From Spirosoma utsteinense (GTDB lineage Bacteria > Bacteroidota > Bacteroidia > Cytophagales > Spirosomataceae), in assembly GCF_014282275.1 (NCBI RefSeq), contig NZ_VFIA01000016.1, positions 1 to 64,000 on the forward strand: a DNA stretch of 64,000 nucleotides, in the 5' to 3' direction. This document shows positions 8,399 through 18,022 of this stretch, piece by piece; the stretch's first letter is position 1, and each line of letters opens with the position of its first letter. Both the position numbers and the translations under genes were made by a program. Below the pieces are notes generated by a model that made no database searches, was not told where the DNA came from, and saw only the letters and a program-made list of their open reading frames with translations.

Positions 8399-8770
8399 CT
8401 ACTCCCACTTCAGGACGCCCTTCCGGATGATGTAGTAAAAGCCTGCAAGCAGCAAGCCCATAAACAGGACCATTTCAACGAAACCTGTTACCCCCAGTCC
8501 TTTAAAATTAACGGCCCAGGGATACAGAAAAATTACCTCCACATCGAAAAGAACGAAGAGGATGGCAATCAGGAAGTACTTGATCGAAATTGGGGTACGG
8601 GCATCGCCCTGGACGGGAATACCGCACTCGAAAGGGTCATCCTTTTTCAGGCTGTTGCGCTTTGGTCCAATGTTATGGGTAACAATCATTGTTGTTACAA
8701 TAAAACCAAGCGCCAGTGCCAATTGAATTAATACCGGTAAATAGTCTGCTGGAACGTATGTTGCGTTCAT
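8399..8770 (-). CDS. nuoA: NADH-quinone oxidoreductase subunit A (NuoA)
   Basis: Small membrane subunit of complex I with three predicted membrane helices and the conserved segment KKDDPFECGIPVQGDARTPI between helices 1 and 2. Starting at the ATG at 8770 (MNATYVPADYLPVLIQ) gives 123 residues, matching homologues. An in-frame ATG at 8824 would add 18 residues. It is the first gene of the nuo operon. Confidence 0.94.
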   Translation of the reverse strand: MNATYVPADYLPVLIQLALALGFIVTTMIVTHNIGPKRNSLKKDDPFECGIPVQGDARTPISIKYFLIAILFVLFDVEVIFLYPWAVNFKGLGVTGFVEMVLFMGLLLAGFYYIIRKGVLKWE

Positions 8771-8862
8771 ATTATATGCTTGAGAAGGATACGACAAAGG
8801 TAACGATAAAACCAATTGAGCCATGAAGTTAAGTTGGCCACGGGCTTTGGGAAACTAACGTT

Positions 8863-8892
8863 CAAAAATACGAAATGCGGCTGTGCAATACA
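8863..8892 (-). promoter_or_regulatory. Candidate nuo operon promoter
   Basis: On the - strand TATTTTTG (8870-8863) exactly fits the Bacteroidota -7 element TAnnTTTG and lies about 93 bases before the nuoA ATG. The matching -33 element is poor: a TTG lies at a spacing of 15 rather than 19. It is the only stretch available for a promoter between the hairpin at 8918-8983 and nuoA. Confidence 0.3.
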
Positions 8893-8917
8893 TTATACGT
8901 ACCTTAAACTACTGATA

Positions 8918-8983
8918 CTTTATACCTGTTACAAAGAAAAGCCCTTCCACATGGAAGGGCTTTTCTTTGTAACAGGTATAAAG
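8918..8983. terminator. Very long perfect hairpin between esterase gene and nuoA
   Basis: Two 31-base arms (8918-8948 and 8953-8983) are perfectly complementary around the 4-base loop ACAT. The core is AAGCCCTTCC/GGAAGGGCTT flanked by A- and T-rich tracts, so it can work as a terminator for the esterase gene, whose stop is at 8986. The arms are about twice as long as needed for termination. Confidence 0.8.
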
Positions 8984-8985
8984 GC

Positions 8986-11136
8986 TTACCGGTTGATGAT
9001 GATGCGCCTGGAGACGTTGAATCCCGATGAACGTACCCTAATGATGTATTCGCCCTGGGCAAGACCAGTTAGGTTAATGCTCTTGCGCTCGTCCAGCAGC
9101 GGAACCTGTTGTGTAAATAACTGCTGCCCGGTGAGCGAGAAAATAGCTATACTCGCATCATTCAGGTTTTCCAGTGTTTCAATGATCACAACACCATTGG
9201 GGGAGGGGTTTGGATATACACTGAGTCCGCCTGCCGACTGGTCGAAGGTAAACGCCTTTGGCGTACTGTAATCGGAGTAGCAGGTCAGGCTGTCACTACC
9301 ACTGATAGTGAAGGTCGACTTGGCGCGGGTCGTGTAATTAGATGTTACAACCACTTTTATGACCGCGCCTTTTTGAGGCAATAACTCTCCCCCCCGTCGC
9401 CAGTCAAATAGATCGGACTGGGCACCAGATGGCGTTGGCAACACGGCCTGTAACGAATAGGTCCCAATCTGTTCGACGCTTGGCGTAGGCACTTTAGGCC
9501 GTACAGTCAGGCTGATGGCCGATGTCTGCGCTGATTTACAGCCGTACACACTAATCGATTGTGCCGTATAGTTACCGGCGGTGCTGACAGCTATTGTTTT
9601 GCCAACCGTACCATTGCTCCAGATAGCTGAACTGTTCGTTCCCGTATTGGCCAGCAGCGACAGAGACGAGTCGGCACAAACCTGTTGTTGCGCATTGGCA
9701 ACCCGATTAGGCTGATTGACCAACGAAATAGTTGGGTTGGTGGGCTGGATCGGACCCTGTACGTTGAGAATAGGCGACAGGTAAGTGTTGCCATACTCAT
9801 CTTTTAAAATGGCCCTGTAATCGCCGGTTTGGTTGATGTTGATGGACTGGGTCTTTTGACCTGAATTCCAGGTGTATGAGGTATACAGGTCGGGAAGTTT
9901 GACCGTCAGTGCGTTGTTCGACGCTGCACACGTAACCGCAATGGTTGGTGGGGGTAAGGGTGGCAATGGACGTGAGCTGGCAAAGAAAACAGCGTTCAGA
10001 CTTTCGAACCAGGCTTGTCCCAGCTGCTTCAACCCTTCGCCACCAAAGTGAACTTCGCCTTCAAATCGCGGCACTTGTATATTATCAGTGAAGGGCCCCG
10101 CAAAAACATTGTTATTGTAGGTGTTGATAACATCGTTCTGCGCCTGAATAATCTCCTGACTTACTTTACCGGCGTTGTAGGACGAGCGGGCCAGTACCCA
10201 GGCTGGATAACGGCGTGTGTCGGCTCTGGTCTTGTTGATGATATACTGCATATCCTCACTGTAAGCCTGCCGGGTCGAGTTCAGCGGGACATTGTCGTTT
10301 TCACCCTGCTGCCATAACACGGCGCGCATACCCTGAATAGAACAGTAATACCGGAGGGCAATAACCAAATTGGCATAAGGCATTCCCACCGGAAAATCCT
10401 CGAAAGGCGTACCCATCGCGAAAATGTTCTTTGTTATCTTTCCCTCCGCACTTTCTCGCCAGTTTCTGATTACGGTACCCTGCCAGGCCGTGTTGATAAA
10501 CAGAACAGGAACTTGATATTGCTTGGCAATCAGATCACCCAAAACGCCCCAGCACCAGGCGCTTTTACCCCGCGGCCCAATTAGCGCCGACGCGCTCAAC
10601 TGCTGAAAGATTGGCGCTGGCGGATCGTTCAGCGAATTGGCCGTGGAATTATCGTACGTTACGCAGTTGACCCGGTCGTCGGATGCGCCTACCGCCCCAA
10701 AATTCTGGAACCCCTGTGCGTTCGACTGGCCTGTAATGATAAATACTTCACCAATACCTACTTTACGAACAACGTCGCTGGATATAACGGTTCTACCTGC
10801 GAAAGCCTGTACCTCAAGCCGGTACCAGCCACCTTTTGCCCGTAGCGCTCCCTGGAACACGCCCCCTTGCGGAGCGCGCTGAATCGTGACCCAGTCCGTA
10901 TTCAGTCCCTGACCAGCTACTTCTGCCTGTACCCTGGCCTGCACACTATCGATGGGCTGGTAATAACTTCCCGATAGATAGATGGTACTGGTATTATCGT
11001 TCTCACGTTGAAAGACAGCCCTGCTTTCAGGGTAGGTAATCTTAATGAGCTGACCAGTAGTCTGAGCCGACGCGATGAAAGAAGTTAGCGTCAGACTAAG
11101 AACTAATAGTCGCCGTAAAAAATAGTGGTTATTCAT
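8986..11136 (-). CDS. Secreted SASA/DUF303-type carbohydrate esterase with T9SS tail
   Basis: Predicted extracellular esterase of the sialate O-acetylesterase/acetylxylan esterase group (SASA, SGNH-like fold). A signal peptide covers about residues 1-24. The nucleophile motif GQSNAQG puts Ser138 at the active site; block LWQQGEND and a C-terminal EVHFGGEG segment supply the remaining family motifs. After the catalytic domain (to about 390) come two Ig/PKD-like stretches. The last 75 residues (LSVYPNPSPNG to the end) are a T9SS type A sorting domain. The neighbour at 11314-14286 is a longer paralogue in the same orientation. The actual substrate is not visible in the sequence. Confidence 0.88.
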   Translation of the reverse strand: MNNHYFLRRLLVLSLTLTSFIASAQTTGQLIKITYPESRAVFQRENDNTSTIYLSGSYYQPIDSVQARVQAEVAGQGLNTDWVTIQRAPQGGVFQGALRAKGGWYRLEVQAFAGRTVISSDVVRKVGIGEVFIITGQSNAQGFQNFGAVGASDDRVNCVTYDNSTANSLNDPPAPIFQQLSASALIGPRGKSAWCWGVLGDLIAKQYQVPVLFINTAWQGTVIRNWRESAEGKITKNIFAMGTPFEDFPVGMPYANLVIALRYYCSIQGMRAVLWQQGENDNVPLNSTRQAYSEDMQYIINKTRADTRRYPAWVLARSSYNAGKVSQEIIQAQNDVINTYNNNVFAGPFTDNIQVPRFEGEVHFGGEGLKQLGQAWFESLNAVFFASSRPLPPLPPPTIAVTCAASNNALTVKLPDLYTSYTWNSGQKTQSININQTGDYRAILKDEYGNTYLSPILNVQGPIQPTNPTISLVNQPNRVANAQQQVCADSSLSLLANTGTNSSAIWSNGTVGKTIAVSTAGNYTAQSISVYGCKSAQTSAISLTVRPKVPTPSVEQIGTYSLQAVLPTPSGAQSDLFDWRRGGELLPQKGAVIKVVVTSNYTTRAKSTFTISGSDSLTCYSDYSTPKAFTFDQSAGGLSVYPNPSPNGVVIIETLENLNDASIAIFSLTGQQLFTQQVPLLDERKSINLTGLAQGEYIIRVRSSGFNVSRRIIINR

Positions 11137-11313
11137 TCGCTGTTCATTAGTAGCAATTTCTACCAGACTACGATTTCATTAAAGAACAGATCTGTAGATA
11201 AAGTAGAAAATAAACCTCACTCGTTCAATACGATTATGAATTTTGCTCTTTTCCCGGTAAAATGCAAATTCAAAGGTACTGTTTATGATTGAACGGTATG
11301 TCTTGGATTAATA

Positions 11314-14286
11314 TTACAATCCGAGAAGAATTCGTTTTGAAACGTCAAAATCAGCGGCTTGGACTCGTAGTATGTATTGGCCCGATTGCATACCCGTTAA
11401 CCGTAACTGTTTTCGCTCATCGAAGGAAGGTACAACACTTGTAAACACAGCCTGACCTGTTAATGTATAGACTGTTAAGGTTGCATTGGTCAGCACTGTC
11501 TGGGTTTCGATCACCAGAACTTTATCTGGATTGGGGTTTGGATAAATGCTCAGGCCATTGATACTCTCATCGATCGTGAACACGTAAGGAGCCGATGGGA
11601 CTGAAAAGCAAGTGAGCGTTGGTGAGTAAATAATTGAAGCACGAGCTGTATAGCTGCCTGATTGGCTCGCTTTAATAATGGCCGTCGGAGTCGTTAGCGA
11701 ATCGTTATCCCGGCGCCAGCGGAACTGGGTACCGTTGGTTGAACTGATCGCTTCGAGTGTAAATGTGCCCACCATGTTAATGCTCGGCGCAGGTGGCAGA
11801 GGACGCAGTTCAACCGTAGTATTCCGGGATTGGGTCGATACGCATCCATTGACATCACGTACCCTGGCCGAGTAGGCACCAGCCAGATTTGTCGTGATCG
11901 TTTGGGTCGAATCGCCCGTACTCCAGAACACGGTATAAGGGCCTTCTACCCGAAACGTAATGCGGTCGCCTTCGCAGATCGTTGGCTCCCGGCTCGATAA
12001 AATAGGAGGAGCCGCAGGCAAAGGGTTTACGGTAACGGTAATGGCTGGTGAACTGGGAGACAAACACCCGTTCTGGTCGCGTGACCGAACGGCATAATTC
12101 CCCGATGTAGTAACCGAGATCGTCTTGTCGGTTTGGCCACTCGACCATACCACATTCAGGTCGCTGCTGGCATTCAGTGTAACACGGTTGCCAGCACAAA
12201 ATGTGGTAACGCCTGCCGCCGAAGCAGAAGGCGTTGGGGGTAAGGGATTTACCGTTGTTCTGATCACGTCTGACTGAACGGAGTTGCAACCGAACTGATT
12301 ACGCGTCTGTACGGAATATGCCCCCGGCTGGTTGGTAGTGATGGAACGAGTGGTTGGCCCGCCTGTCCATTGGTAGGTAAGCCCCTCGGGTGCCGTTAAT
12401 GTGAGCGATTGATCGGCACAGAATGTAGTTGGTCCGCTCAGCGCAATAACGGGCTTGGCGGGCACTGGGTTAGCCGTTACAACAATCGTATTCGATTGAG
12501 CTGAAGTGCAATTGTTTTGATCGGTCACTGTTGTGAAGTAAGCTCCGGATGCGCCGACCGTAATCGTTTTGTTCTGCTGACCATCGCTCCAGTTGTAGCG
12601 TACGTTGTCACTGCTACCCCGAAGCACGGTGTTATCGCCCTGGCAAAAAGTAGTGGGCCGGTCGTTGGCAATAGTGGGGGTAGCCGGCAGTGGATTGACC
12701 GTTACGTTCAGGGTGTTTGAGGTGAAGTCGCAGCCGCTTACGTCACGGTATCTAACATAATAGGCACCCGCGTTTGTTGTCGTAAGCGTCCGGCTGGTCG
12801 ATACCGTTTCGTTCGTTTGCTGATTGATCCACGATACGTTATCGTAGTTGGTGGTTAGCCCTAAACTACTGCCAATGCATACCGATGGTGGACCATTCCC
12901 CACTACGCTGGCGACGGGCAAATCTGACACCCGCACGTACGTGGTAAAAAAAGTATTGCCGCGACTATCTTTCACCTTGGCCCGTACTTGCGTACCGGGT
13001 CCTTTTGTAATGGAACGTCCTGTCTCGCCCGATTCCCACTGGATGGAGGCATAATCGCCATTCACCGTAAACGTCACGTTGGTACCTCCGGCGCAGGCTG
13101 CTGTTACAACCGGGGCGGGCGATGCGCTTATGGGTGTTGCTCCCTGAAAAAAGGAATCATTCAGGCTATTACTCCAGGCATTGGCCAACTCAACAAGGCC
13201 ATTCATGTCGAAATGCAGGCCGTCGAACAGGGGTGCCCGGCTACGCGGTACCTGAATATTGTCGGTTTCAGGTCCTGCAAATACGCTGGGCGTGGAGGCT
13301 AGCACCTGATTTTGAGCCGCAATGATAGCGGGGTCTGTACCACCAATGAAGTCGCCATACGACACTCTGGATACAACCCAAGGGACATTCTTACCAAAAT
13401 CCTGTCGACTTTGATTGATCACGAATTGTAATTCGCTTACATAACGGCTTGTCTCTGTATTGATCAGATTGTCCGTCTCACCCTGATGCCACAACACAGC
13501 CCGAACGCCAAGCATATTGGAGTAGAACTGAAGGGCTAATTTAATATTTATGTAGGGTTGACGCGCCAGGTAAGGCAGTCCATTAACAACGCCATAAGCA
13601 ACACCCCCTTCAGGCGCACTATCGCGCCAGTTTCGCACAGCTGTTCCTGTAAAAGCAGCATTAAAAAACATAACCGGAACATTCAGGCGTTTTACCAACA
13701 AATCCCCTAGTTGCCCCCAGCACCAGCTCCCCACGCCACGGGGCGCTATGGTAAAATCGGGTGAGTTATCTAACCGAGTGAATACCGGTACGGGTGGGTC
13801 ATTTGGAAATGCCTCGTTTGGATAACGATAGTTTACGCAGTTGACCCGGTCATTCTGTGGATTTGGCGCATCCTGGTGAATTCCCTGGGCATTGGATTGT
13901 CCGGCAATGATAAATACTTCGCCAATGCCCACACGATCAACCGTTGTCACGCTACCTACCTGCTGATCACCGTTCATACCCCGCACTTCGAGGTTGTACC
14001 AGCCGCCACTGCCATTGATATCGCCAGCGTAAACGCCACCCGTCGGGTTGTCCTGGACGGTGCGCCAGTCTGTATTTGTCCCCTGGCCATCACGGGCTAT
14101 CAAACGGGCTTCAATGCGACCAACGGCCGTTGAATAGAAACCGGTAATCCGAATGGTGGCCTGGTTGGCTCCATTACGCTGGAGGACTGCTCTACTGGTT
14201 GGAAAGGAAACCTGTACCTGCGCCAGGGTAAATAGGGGGATCAGCAAAAAAAAACCCGCGCACAAAAATACGGAAAAGTGTTTCAT
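11314..14286 (-). CDS. Secreted SASA/DUF303-type esterase with Ig/PKD-like repeats and T9SS tail
   Basis: Paralogue of the previous gene with the same plan but a longer middle. A signal peptide precedes about residue 22 (counting from the ATG at 14286, MKHFSVFL; the upstream in-frame start is less likely). The nucleophile is Ser131 in AGQSNAQG, with LWHQGETDN and FDGLHFDMNGL as the other catalytic blocks. From about residue 400 there are five clear repeats of about 75 residues, each with a central Trp/Tyr, a GAY or GNY turn and a closing NPLP, plus two diverged copies. A T9SS type A domain (LSIYPNPNPDK) closes the protein. The repeats probably present or extend the catalytic domain at the cell surface. 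Confidence 0.88.
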   Translation of the reverse strand: MKHFSVFLCAGFFLLIPLFTLAQVQVSFPTSRAVLQRNGANQATIRITGFYSTAVGRIEARLIARDGQGTNTDWRTVQDNPTGGVYAGDINGSGGWYNLEVRGMNGDQQVGSVTTVDRVGIGEVFIIAGQSNAQGIHQDAPNPQNDRVNCVNYRYPNEAFPNDPPVPVFTRLDNSPDFTIAPRGVGSWCWGQLGDLLVKRLNVPVMFFNAAFTGTAVRNWRDSAPEGGVAYGVVNGLPYLARQPYINIKLALQFYSNMLGVRAVLWHQGETDNLINTETSRYVSELQFVINQSRQDFGKNVPWVVSRVSYGDFIGGTDPAIIAAQNQVLASTPSVFAGPETDNIQVPRSRAPLFDGLHFDMNGLVELANAWSNSLNDSFFQGATPISASPAPVVTAACAGGTNVTFTVNGDYASIQWESGETGRSITKGPGTQVRAKVKDSRGNTFFTTYVRVSDLPVASVVGNGPPSVCIGSSLGLTTNYDNVSWINQQTNETVSTSRTLTTTNAGAYYVRYRDVSGCDFTSNTLNVTVNPLPATPTIANDRPTTFCQGDNTVLRGSSDNVRYNWSDGQQNKTITVGASGAYFTTVTDQNNCTSAQSNTIVVTANPVPAKPVIALSGPTTFCADQSLTLTAPEGLTYQWTGGPTTRSITTNQPGAYSVQTRNQFGCNSVQSDVIRTTVNPLPPTPSASAAGVTTFCAGNRVTLNASSDLNVVWSSGQTDKTISVTTSGNYAVRSRDQNGCLSPSSPAITVTVNPLPAAPPILSSREPTICEGDRITFRVEGPYTVFWSTGDSTQTITTNLAGAYSARVRDVNGCVSTQSRNTTVELRPLPPAPSINMVGTFTLEAISSTNGTQFRWRRDNDSLTTPTAIIKASQSGSYTARASIIYSPTLTCFSVPSAPYVFTIDESINGLSIYPNPNPDKVLVIETQTVLTNATLTVYTLTGQAVFTSVVPSFDERKQLRLTGMQSGQYILRVQAADFDVSKRILLGL

Positions 14287-14343
14287 AGCATAGAGCAATG
14301 CGGCCGGAATCATAAGCATAGCCGCGTATTGATAGGTATATAG

Positions 14344-15351
14344 CTATTCCGGTTCATTGGCTATCGTCAGGCTTTGCCAGATAATATCCTTTAACTCGTC
14401 TAAGCCTTGCTGATTAACGGAGGAGATAAACGCAACAGGTACATTTTTGGGTAAATTCTCTTTCAAACGGCTCAGTGCCTCCTGATCGACGAGGTCAATT
14501 TTGGAAATAGCCAGTAAACGCGTTTTATCCATCAACTCTGGATTGTACTCCCGTAATTCGTTTAGCAGTGTATTGTATTCGTGGCGTATATCTTCACTAT
14601 TGGCTGGTATAAGAAATAGCAATATGGAGTTACGTTCGATATGTCTCAGAAAACGCAGTCCTAAACCCTTTCCCTGAGAAGCCCCCTCGATGATACCCGG
14701 AATATCAGCCATAACAAACGACTTGTAGTCTCTGTAAGCTACGACCCCTAAATTGGGTACAAGGGTTGTAAACGCATAATCAGCAATTTCGGGGCGGGCG
14801 GCTGAAACGACGGATAGCAACGTAGATTTACCGGCATTGGGAAAACCAACCAGACCAACGTCAGCCAGTAACTTTAACTCCAGCACAACCCACTCTTCGC
14901 AACCTGGTTCGCCCGGCTGGGCATAGTCGGGTGCCTGCTGGGTTGGGGTTTTAAAATGGTCGTTACCCAAGCCGCCCCGTCCACCCGGAAACAAGATAAT
15001 ATCCTGCCCATCTTCTGTTATTTCGGCAAGTACATTGCCCGTGTCCGGATTGCGGGCAATGGTCCCCAAAGGCACCTCCAGGATGACATCTGTTCCCTGA
15101 GCCCCGCTTCGTCGGCCACCTTCACCAGCTACACCGGCTTCGGCTTTGATGTGTTTGCGATACTTAAGGTGTAGAAGCGTCCACATCTGCGAGCTGCCCC
15201 GCAAAATTATATGCCCTCCACGGCCGCCGTCACCGCCGTCGGGGCCCCCTTTGGGCGTGTGTTTCTCACGACGAAAATGCACAGATCCTGCACCACCCGC
15301 GCCTGAGCGACAGTTTATTTTTACGTAATCTATAAAATTCGATGAAGCCAT
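14344..15351 (-). CDS. obg: Obg family GTPase
   Basis: Essential ribosome-associated GTPase involved in 50S assembly and stress control. The glycine-rich Obg fold occupies residues 1-160 ([20 protein letters not shown]). The GTPase domain follows: G1 GFPNAGKST at 169-177, G3 DIPG at 216-219, G4 SKID at 283-286. The length of 335 residues fits the short form with no C-terminal OCT domain. It lies 54 bases after adk and is probably cotranscribed with it. Confidence 0.97.
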   Translation of the reverse strand: MASSNFIDYVKINCRSGAGGAGSVHFRREKHTPKGGPDGGDGGRGGHIILRGSSQMWTLLHLKYRKHIKAEAGVAGEGGRRSGAQGTDVILEVPLGTIARNPDTGNVLAEITEDGQDIILFPGGRGGLGNDHFKTPTQQAPDYAQPGEPGCEEWVVLELKLLADVGLVGFPNAGKSTLLSVVSAARPEIADYAFTTLVPNLGVVAYRDYKSFVMADIPGIIEGASQGKGLGLRFLRHIERNSILLFLIPANSEDIRHEYNTLLNELREYNPELMDKTRLLAISKIDLVDQEALSRLKENLPKNVPVAFISSVNQQGLDELKDIIWQSLTIANEPE

Positions 15352-15405
15352 GGTTGTTGTTTACTGCATAGTTTACCCAGCCAGTTTATGTACTGGCAAT
15401 GGGCA

Positions 15406-15993
15406 TCAATCGGCTTTCTGGTCCGATTTCTCAAGTTCTTTACAAATACCACCAAAAATGGTATCGATATCTCCAATGCCATCAATGGCTGTATATTTTC
15501 CCTGTTGGCCGTAATAATCAGCAACGGGTTTTGTCTTACTATTATATTCCAGTACACGTCGGCGGATCAACTCATCGTTCTGATCGTCTGGCCGCCCCGA
15601 TGTCTCGCCCCGCTTTAATAGTCGGCGAATCAGTTCTTCATCCTCAACCACAAGCGCAATCATCGTTGTGATCTGGGTATTGTACTGCGCCAGTAACTGA
15701 TCGAGTGCTTCGGCTTGTGGTACGGTACGGGGAAAGCCGTCGAAAATAAACCCTAATGCTGACTGATTTTCGCGCAACTTATGACCAATCATGCCGATCA
15801 CTACCTCATCCGGTACCAGCAGTCCCTGGTCCATTAATTGTTTTGCCCGTAGCCCAAGCTCAGTCCCGGCAGCAATTTGGGAACGTAATAAATCGCCGGT
15901 AGACAGATGAATCAGATTATATTTTGCAATTAGTTTCTCACTTTGGGTTCCTTTTCCGGCGCCTGGAGGGCCAAACAGTACAAGGTTAAGCAT
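15406..15993 (-). CDS. adk: Adenylate kinase, short-LID type
   Basis: Catalyses ATP + AMP = 2 ADP in the cytoplasm. The P-loop GPPGAGKGTQ covers residues 8-17, and the NMP-binding segment STGDLLR is present. FIFDGFPRT and RGETSGRPDDQ are further family markers. The LID is the short form without zinc-binding cysteines, and the length of 195 residues agrees. It is followed by obg in the same orientation. Confidence 0.97.
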   Translation of the reverse strand: MLNLVLFGPPGAGKGTQSEKLIAKYNLIHLSTGDLLRSQIAAGTELGLRAKQLMDQGLLVPDEVVIGMIGHKLRENQSALGFIFDGFPRTVPQAEALDQLLAQYNTQITTMIALVVEDEELIRRLLKRGETSGRPDDQNDELIRRRVLEYNSKTKPVADYYGQQGKYTAIDGIGDIDTIFGGICKELEKSDQKAD

Positions 15994-16117
15994 ACGGATG
16001 TATAGTAGTAGTGTCGTTCAGACAAAAAATTGCGCCCGCAAAGTTACGATTAGCCCTGAAAAATAATAACTACCCTTACGGAGCACCGCTGGTTTTTATT
16101 ATTTGGGCATTAATAAA

Positions 16118-16150
16118 GAAAAAGCGCGGACAGTTTGCCCGCGCTTTTCT
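16118..16150. terminator. Terminator downstream of the TPR gene
   Basis: AAAAGCGCGG (16120-16129) pairs with CCGCGCTTTT (16139-16148) around a 9-base loop. A- and T-runs flank it, so it could act in both directions; its position just after the TPR gene suggests it ends the exb/ton operon. The rest of 15994-16175 shows no gene. Confidence 0.75.
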
Positions 16151-16175
16151 ATTGGTTACAATTTGTATATCCAGC

Positions 16176-17933
16176 TTACTTGCTGGCTGAACTTTTCTTA
16201 GCCGGTGCTTTTGTTGCTGGCTTAGCCGCTGGCTTTGCCGGATCAAGCGCCTTCTTCACGTCGGCATCGTTTGGATCGAGTTCCAGCACCTTATTGAAGT
16301 ACTCTTTTGCCTTCGCTTCATCCTTTTTGGCCAGATTGTAGGAGGCCAGGAATTTATACGATGTTATCAGGTTCTTCAGATAAGACTGCTTCTTGGTTGA
16401 ATCCGGTTCAGCGTTCGCCATCTCGATGAATTTCTCGTAGTGAGGAACCGCAGCACCTGATGCCAGCGATACAGTCGGCGGATAAGCATAGTACGTCGAC
16501 TGTCCACGGTAGTAGTAAGCCAGCGGGTATGTTTCACCGGCTGTCTTCTCAACCTGCTGTGCCATTTGAGCAAAGGCCGAATCTGCCCGCAGGAAGTAGG
16601 TTTGTCTGCCTACCCGGATCTGCGCCGTGTCCATCGGAGCTGCCAGCGAATCACGTCCTACCCGGAAACCATACTGATAGTTGGATAACGCGTTGAACAG
16701 ATAGTCGTTGTTCAGCGGTTTCTTGTCTTTCTGGATGGTTTTTGCATAGTAGTCAGCTGCCTTATCATACCGCTTGATATCGTAGTACTTCTTCGCGATT
16801 TCACGGTAGAGGTTTTCCGTAGTGTCTTCAACTGCTGCTTTCTCCAGGTTAACGATGCTTAACGAATCGCCTTCTGGCGTACCCAATTGACCCTGGGCCC
16901 GACCCAGATATTTGTAATCGTCGTAGATTACTTTCTGAGGAGCTGTCGAGATAAATCGGTTCAAAGATTCTACCGCTTCGTTGTTTTTTCCGAGTGCAGT
17001 ATAGGCCCAACCGTACATACGGTCGATAATCGGATTGTTGATCTTTCCTTTCAACTGATCCAAATAAGTAATAGCACCCTGATAATCTTCAGCCAGAAAC
17101 TTATAGCGGGCTACATCGAGTAGTAACTCAGGATCCGTCGTACCACTTTTCTGAATATACAGTTCGTAGTTCTGTGCTGCTGCTTTATAAGCGCGGGAGT
17201 TGGCTAGCGCATCGGCAAATGCACGATACGTTGGTGCAAACTCAGGATCGTTCTGGATGGCCAGTTTAAAAAACTCCTGTGCTTTGACATAGTTCTTACC
17301 ACGCAGATAGAGCTGTCCAATTTTGAAGTTCGCTTCGGCGAGAGTTGGACTGATCGTTAATGCATTCTCATATTTCGTGATAGCGTTACCACCATCATTC
17401 TTGAGAAAATAAGCATCGCCCATCGTCATCTCGATGTCTGCACGCTCGTTTTTCTTGTCTTTCTCGTCAGCAATCGTCAGCAAACGCAGTGCCTCCGCAG
17501 GATCGTTGGTCTGCTCTGAAATGGTGTACATTTCAGCAGCCCGAACCAGCACATCCTGATTTTTGCTCTTGGTTTGATTAACAGCGTTGTCGATCAACGT
17601 TTTAGCCGCAGCCCGGTCCTTTTTCGATAAGGCTACACCAGCAAGCCCAATGTTGTTCAACTGGTTCTTACCATCAGCAGCCGCTCCTTTCTCGAAAGCT
17701 GCTTTAGCCTGATCGAGTTGCCCGGTTTTAAGGTAGTAATAACCAAGATAGAACTGATTGTCAGCGGAAGGTGAACTGGACGCTAATTGAGTTAACGTCT
17801 GACCTGCTTTGGCAAACCGCTCAGCATCGATGTCTTTCAAGGCCGTTTGTACGTCCTGCGCCATCAGTGGAGCAGTTATAGACGCTCCTACAAACAGGAT
17901 GGTCAACAGCGACTTTTTCTGGTTGTTCATCAT
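16176..17933 (-). CDS. Exported TPR protein, last gene of the exbB-tonB operon
   Basis: The product has a signal peptide (cleavage probably after MAQ, about residue 26) followed by an array of tetratricopeptide repeats over roughly residues 30-560, with typical helices such as ANFKIGQLYLRGKNYVKAQE. The last 20 residues are Ala/Lys/Pro-rich and probably disordered. TPR arrays bind other proteins; the partner is not visible. It is the seventh gene of a one-strand run that starts with exbB, which suggests a periplasmic scaffold for the TonB system, but that role is inference. Start: two ATGs in tandem at 17933 and 17930. Confidence 0.85.
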   Translation of the reverse strand: MMNNQKKSLLTILFVGASITAPLMAQDVQTALKDIDAERFAKAGQTLTQLASSSPSADNQFYLGYYYLKTGQLDQAKAAFEKGAAADGKNQLNNIGLAGVALSKKDRAAAKTLIDNAVNQTKSKNQDVLVRAAEMYTISEQTNDPAEALRLLTIADEKDKKNERADIEMTMGDAYFLKNDGGNAITKYENALTISPTLAEANFKIGQLYLRGKNYVKAQEFFKLAIQNDPEFAPTYRAFADALANSRAYKAAAQNYELYIQKSGTTDPELLLDVARYKFLAEDYQGAITYLDQLKGKINNPIIDRMYGWAYTALGKNNEAVESLNRFISTAPQKVIYDDYKYLGRAQGQLGTPEGDSLSIVNLEKAAVEDTTENLYREIAKKYYDIKRYDKAADYYAKTIQKDKKPLNNDYLFNALSNYQYGFRVGRDSLAAPMDTAQIRVGRQTYFLRADSAFAQMAQQVEKTAGETYPLAYYYRGQSTYYAYPPTVSLASGAAVPHYEKFIEMANAEPDSTKKQSYLKNLITSYKFLASYNLAKKDEAKAKEYFNKVLELDPNDADVKKALDPAKPAAKPATKAPAKKSSASK

Positions 17934-18022
17934 GTATTTTAGGTTGGAAATGGGAAAAAGTTAGTTGTGTCTTATAAACACCCGGCAAAACTAAAAAATT
18001 GCGATCAAAGCAAAAAACTTGA

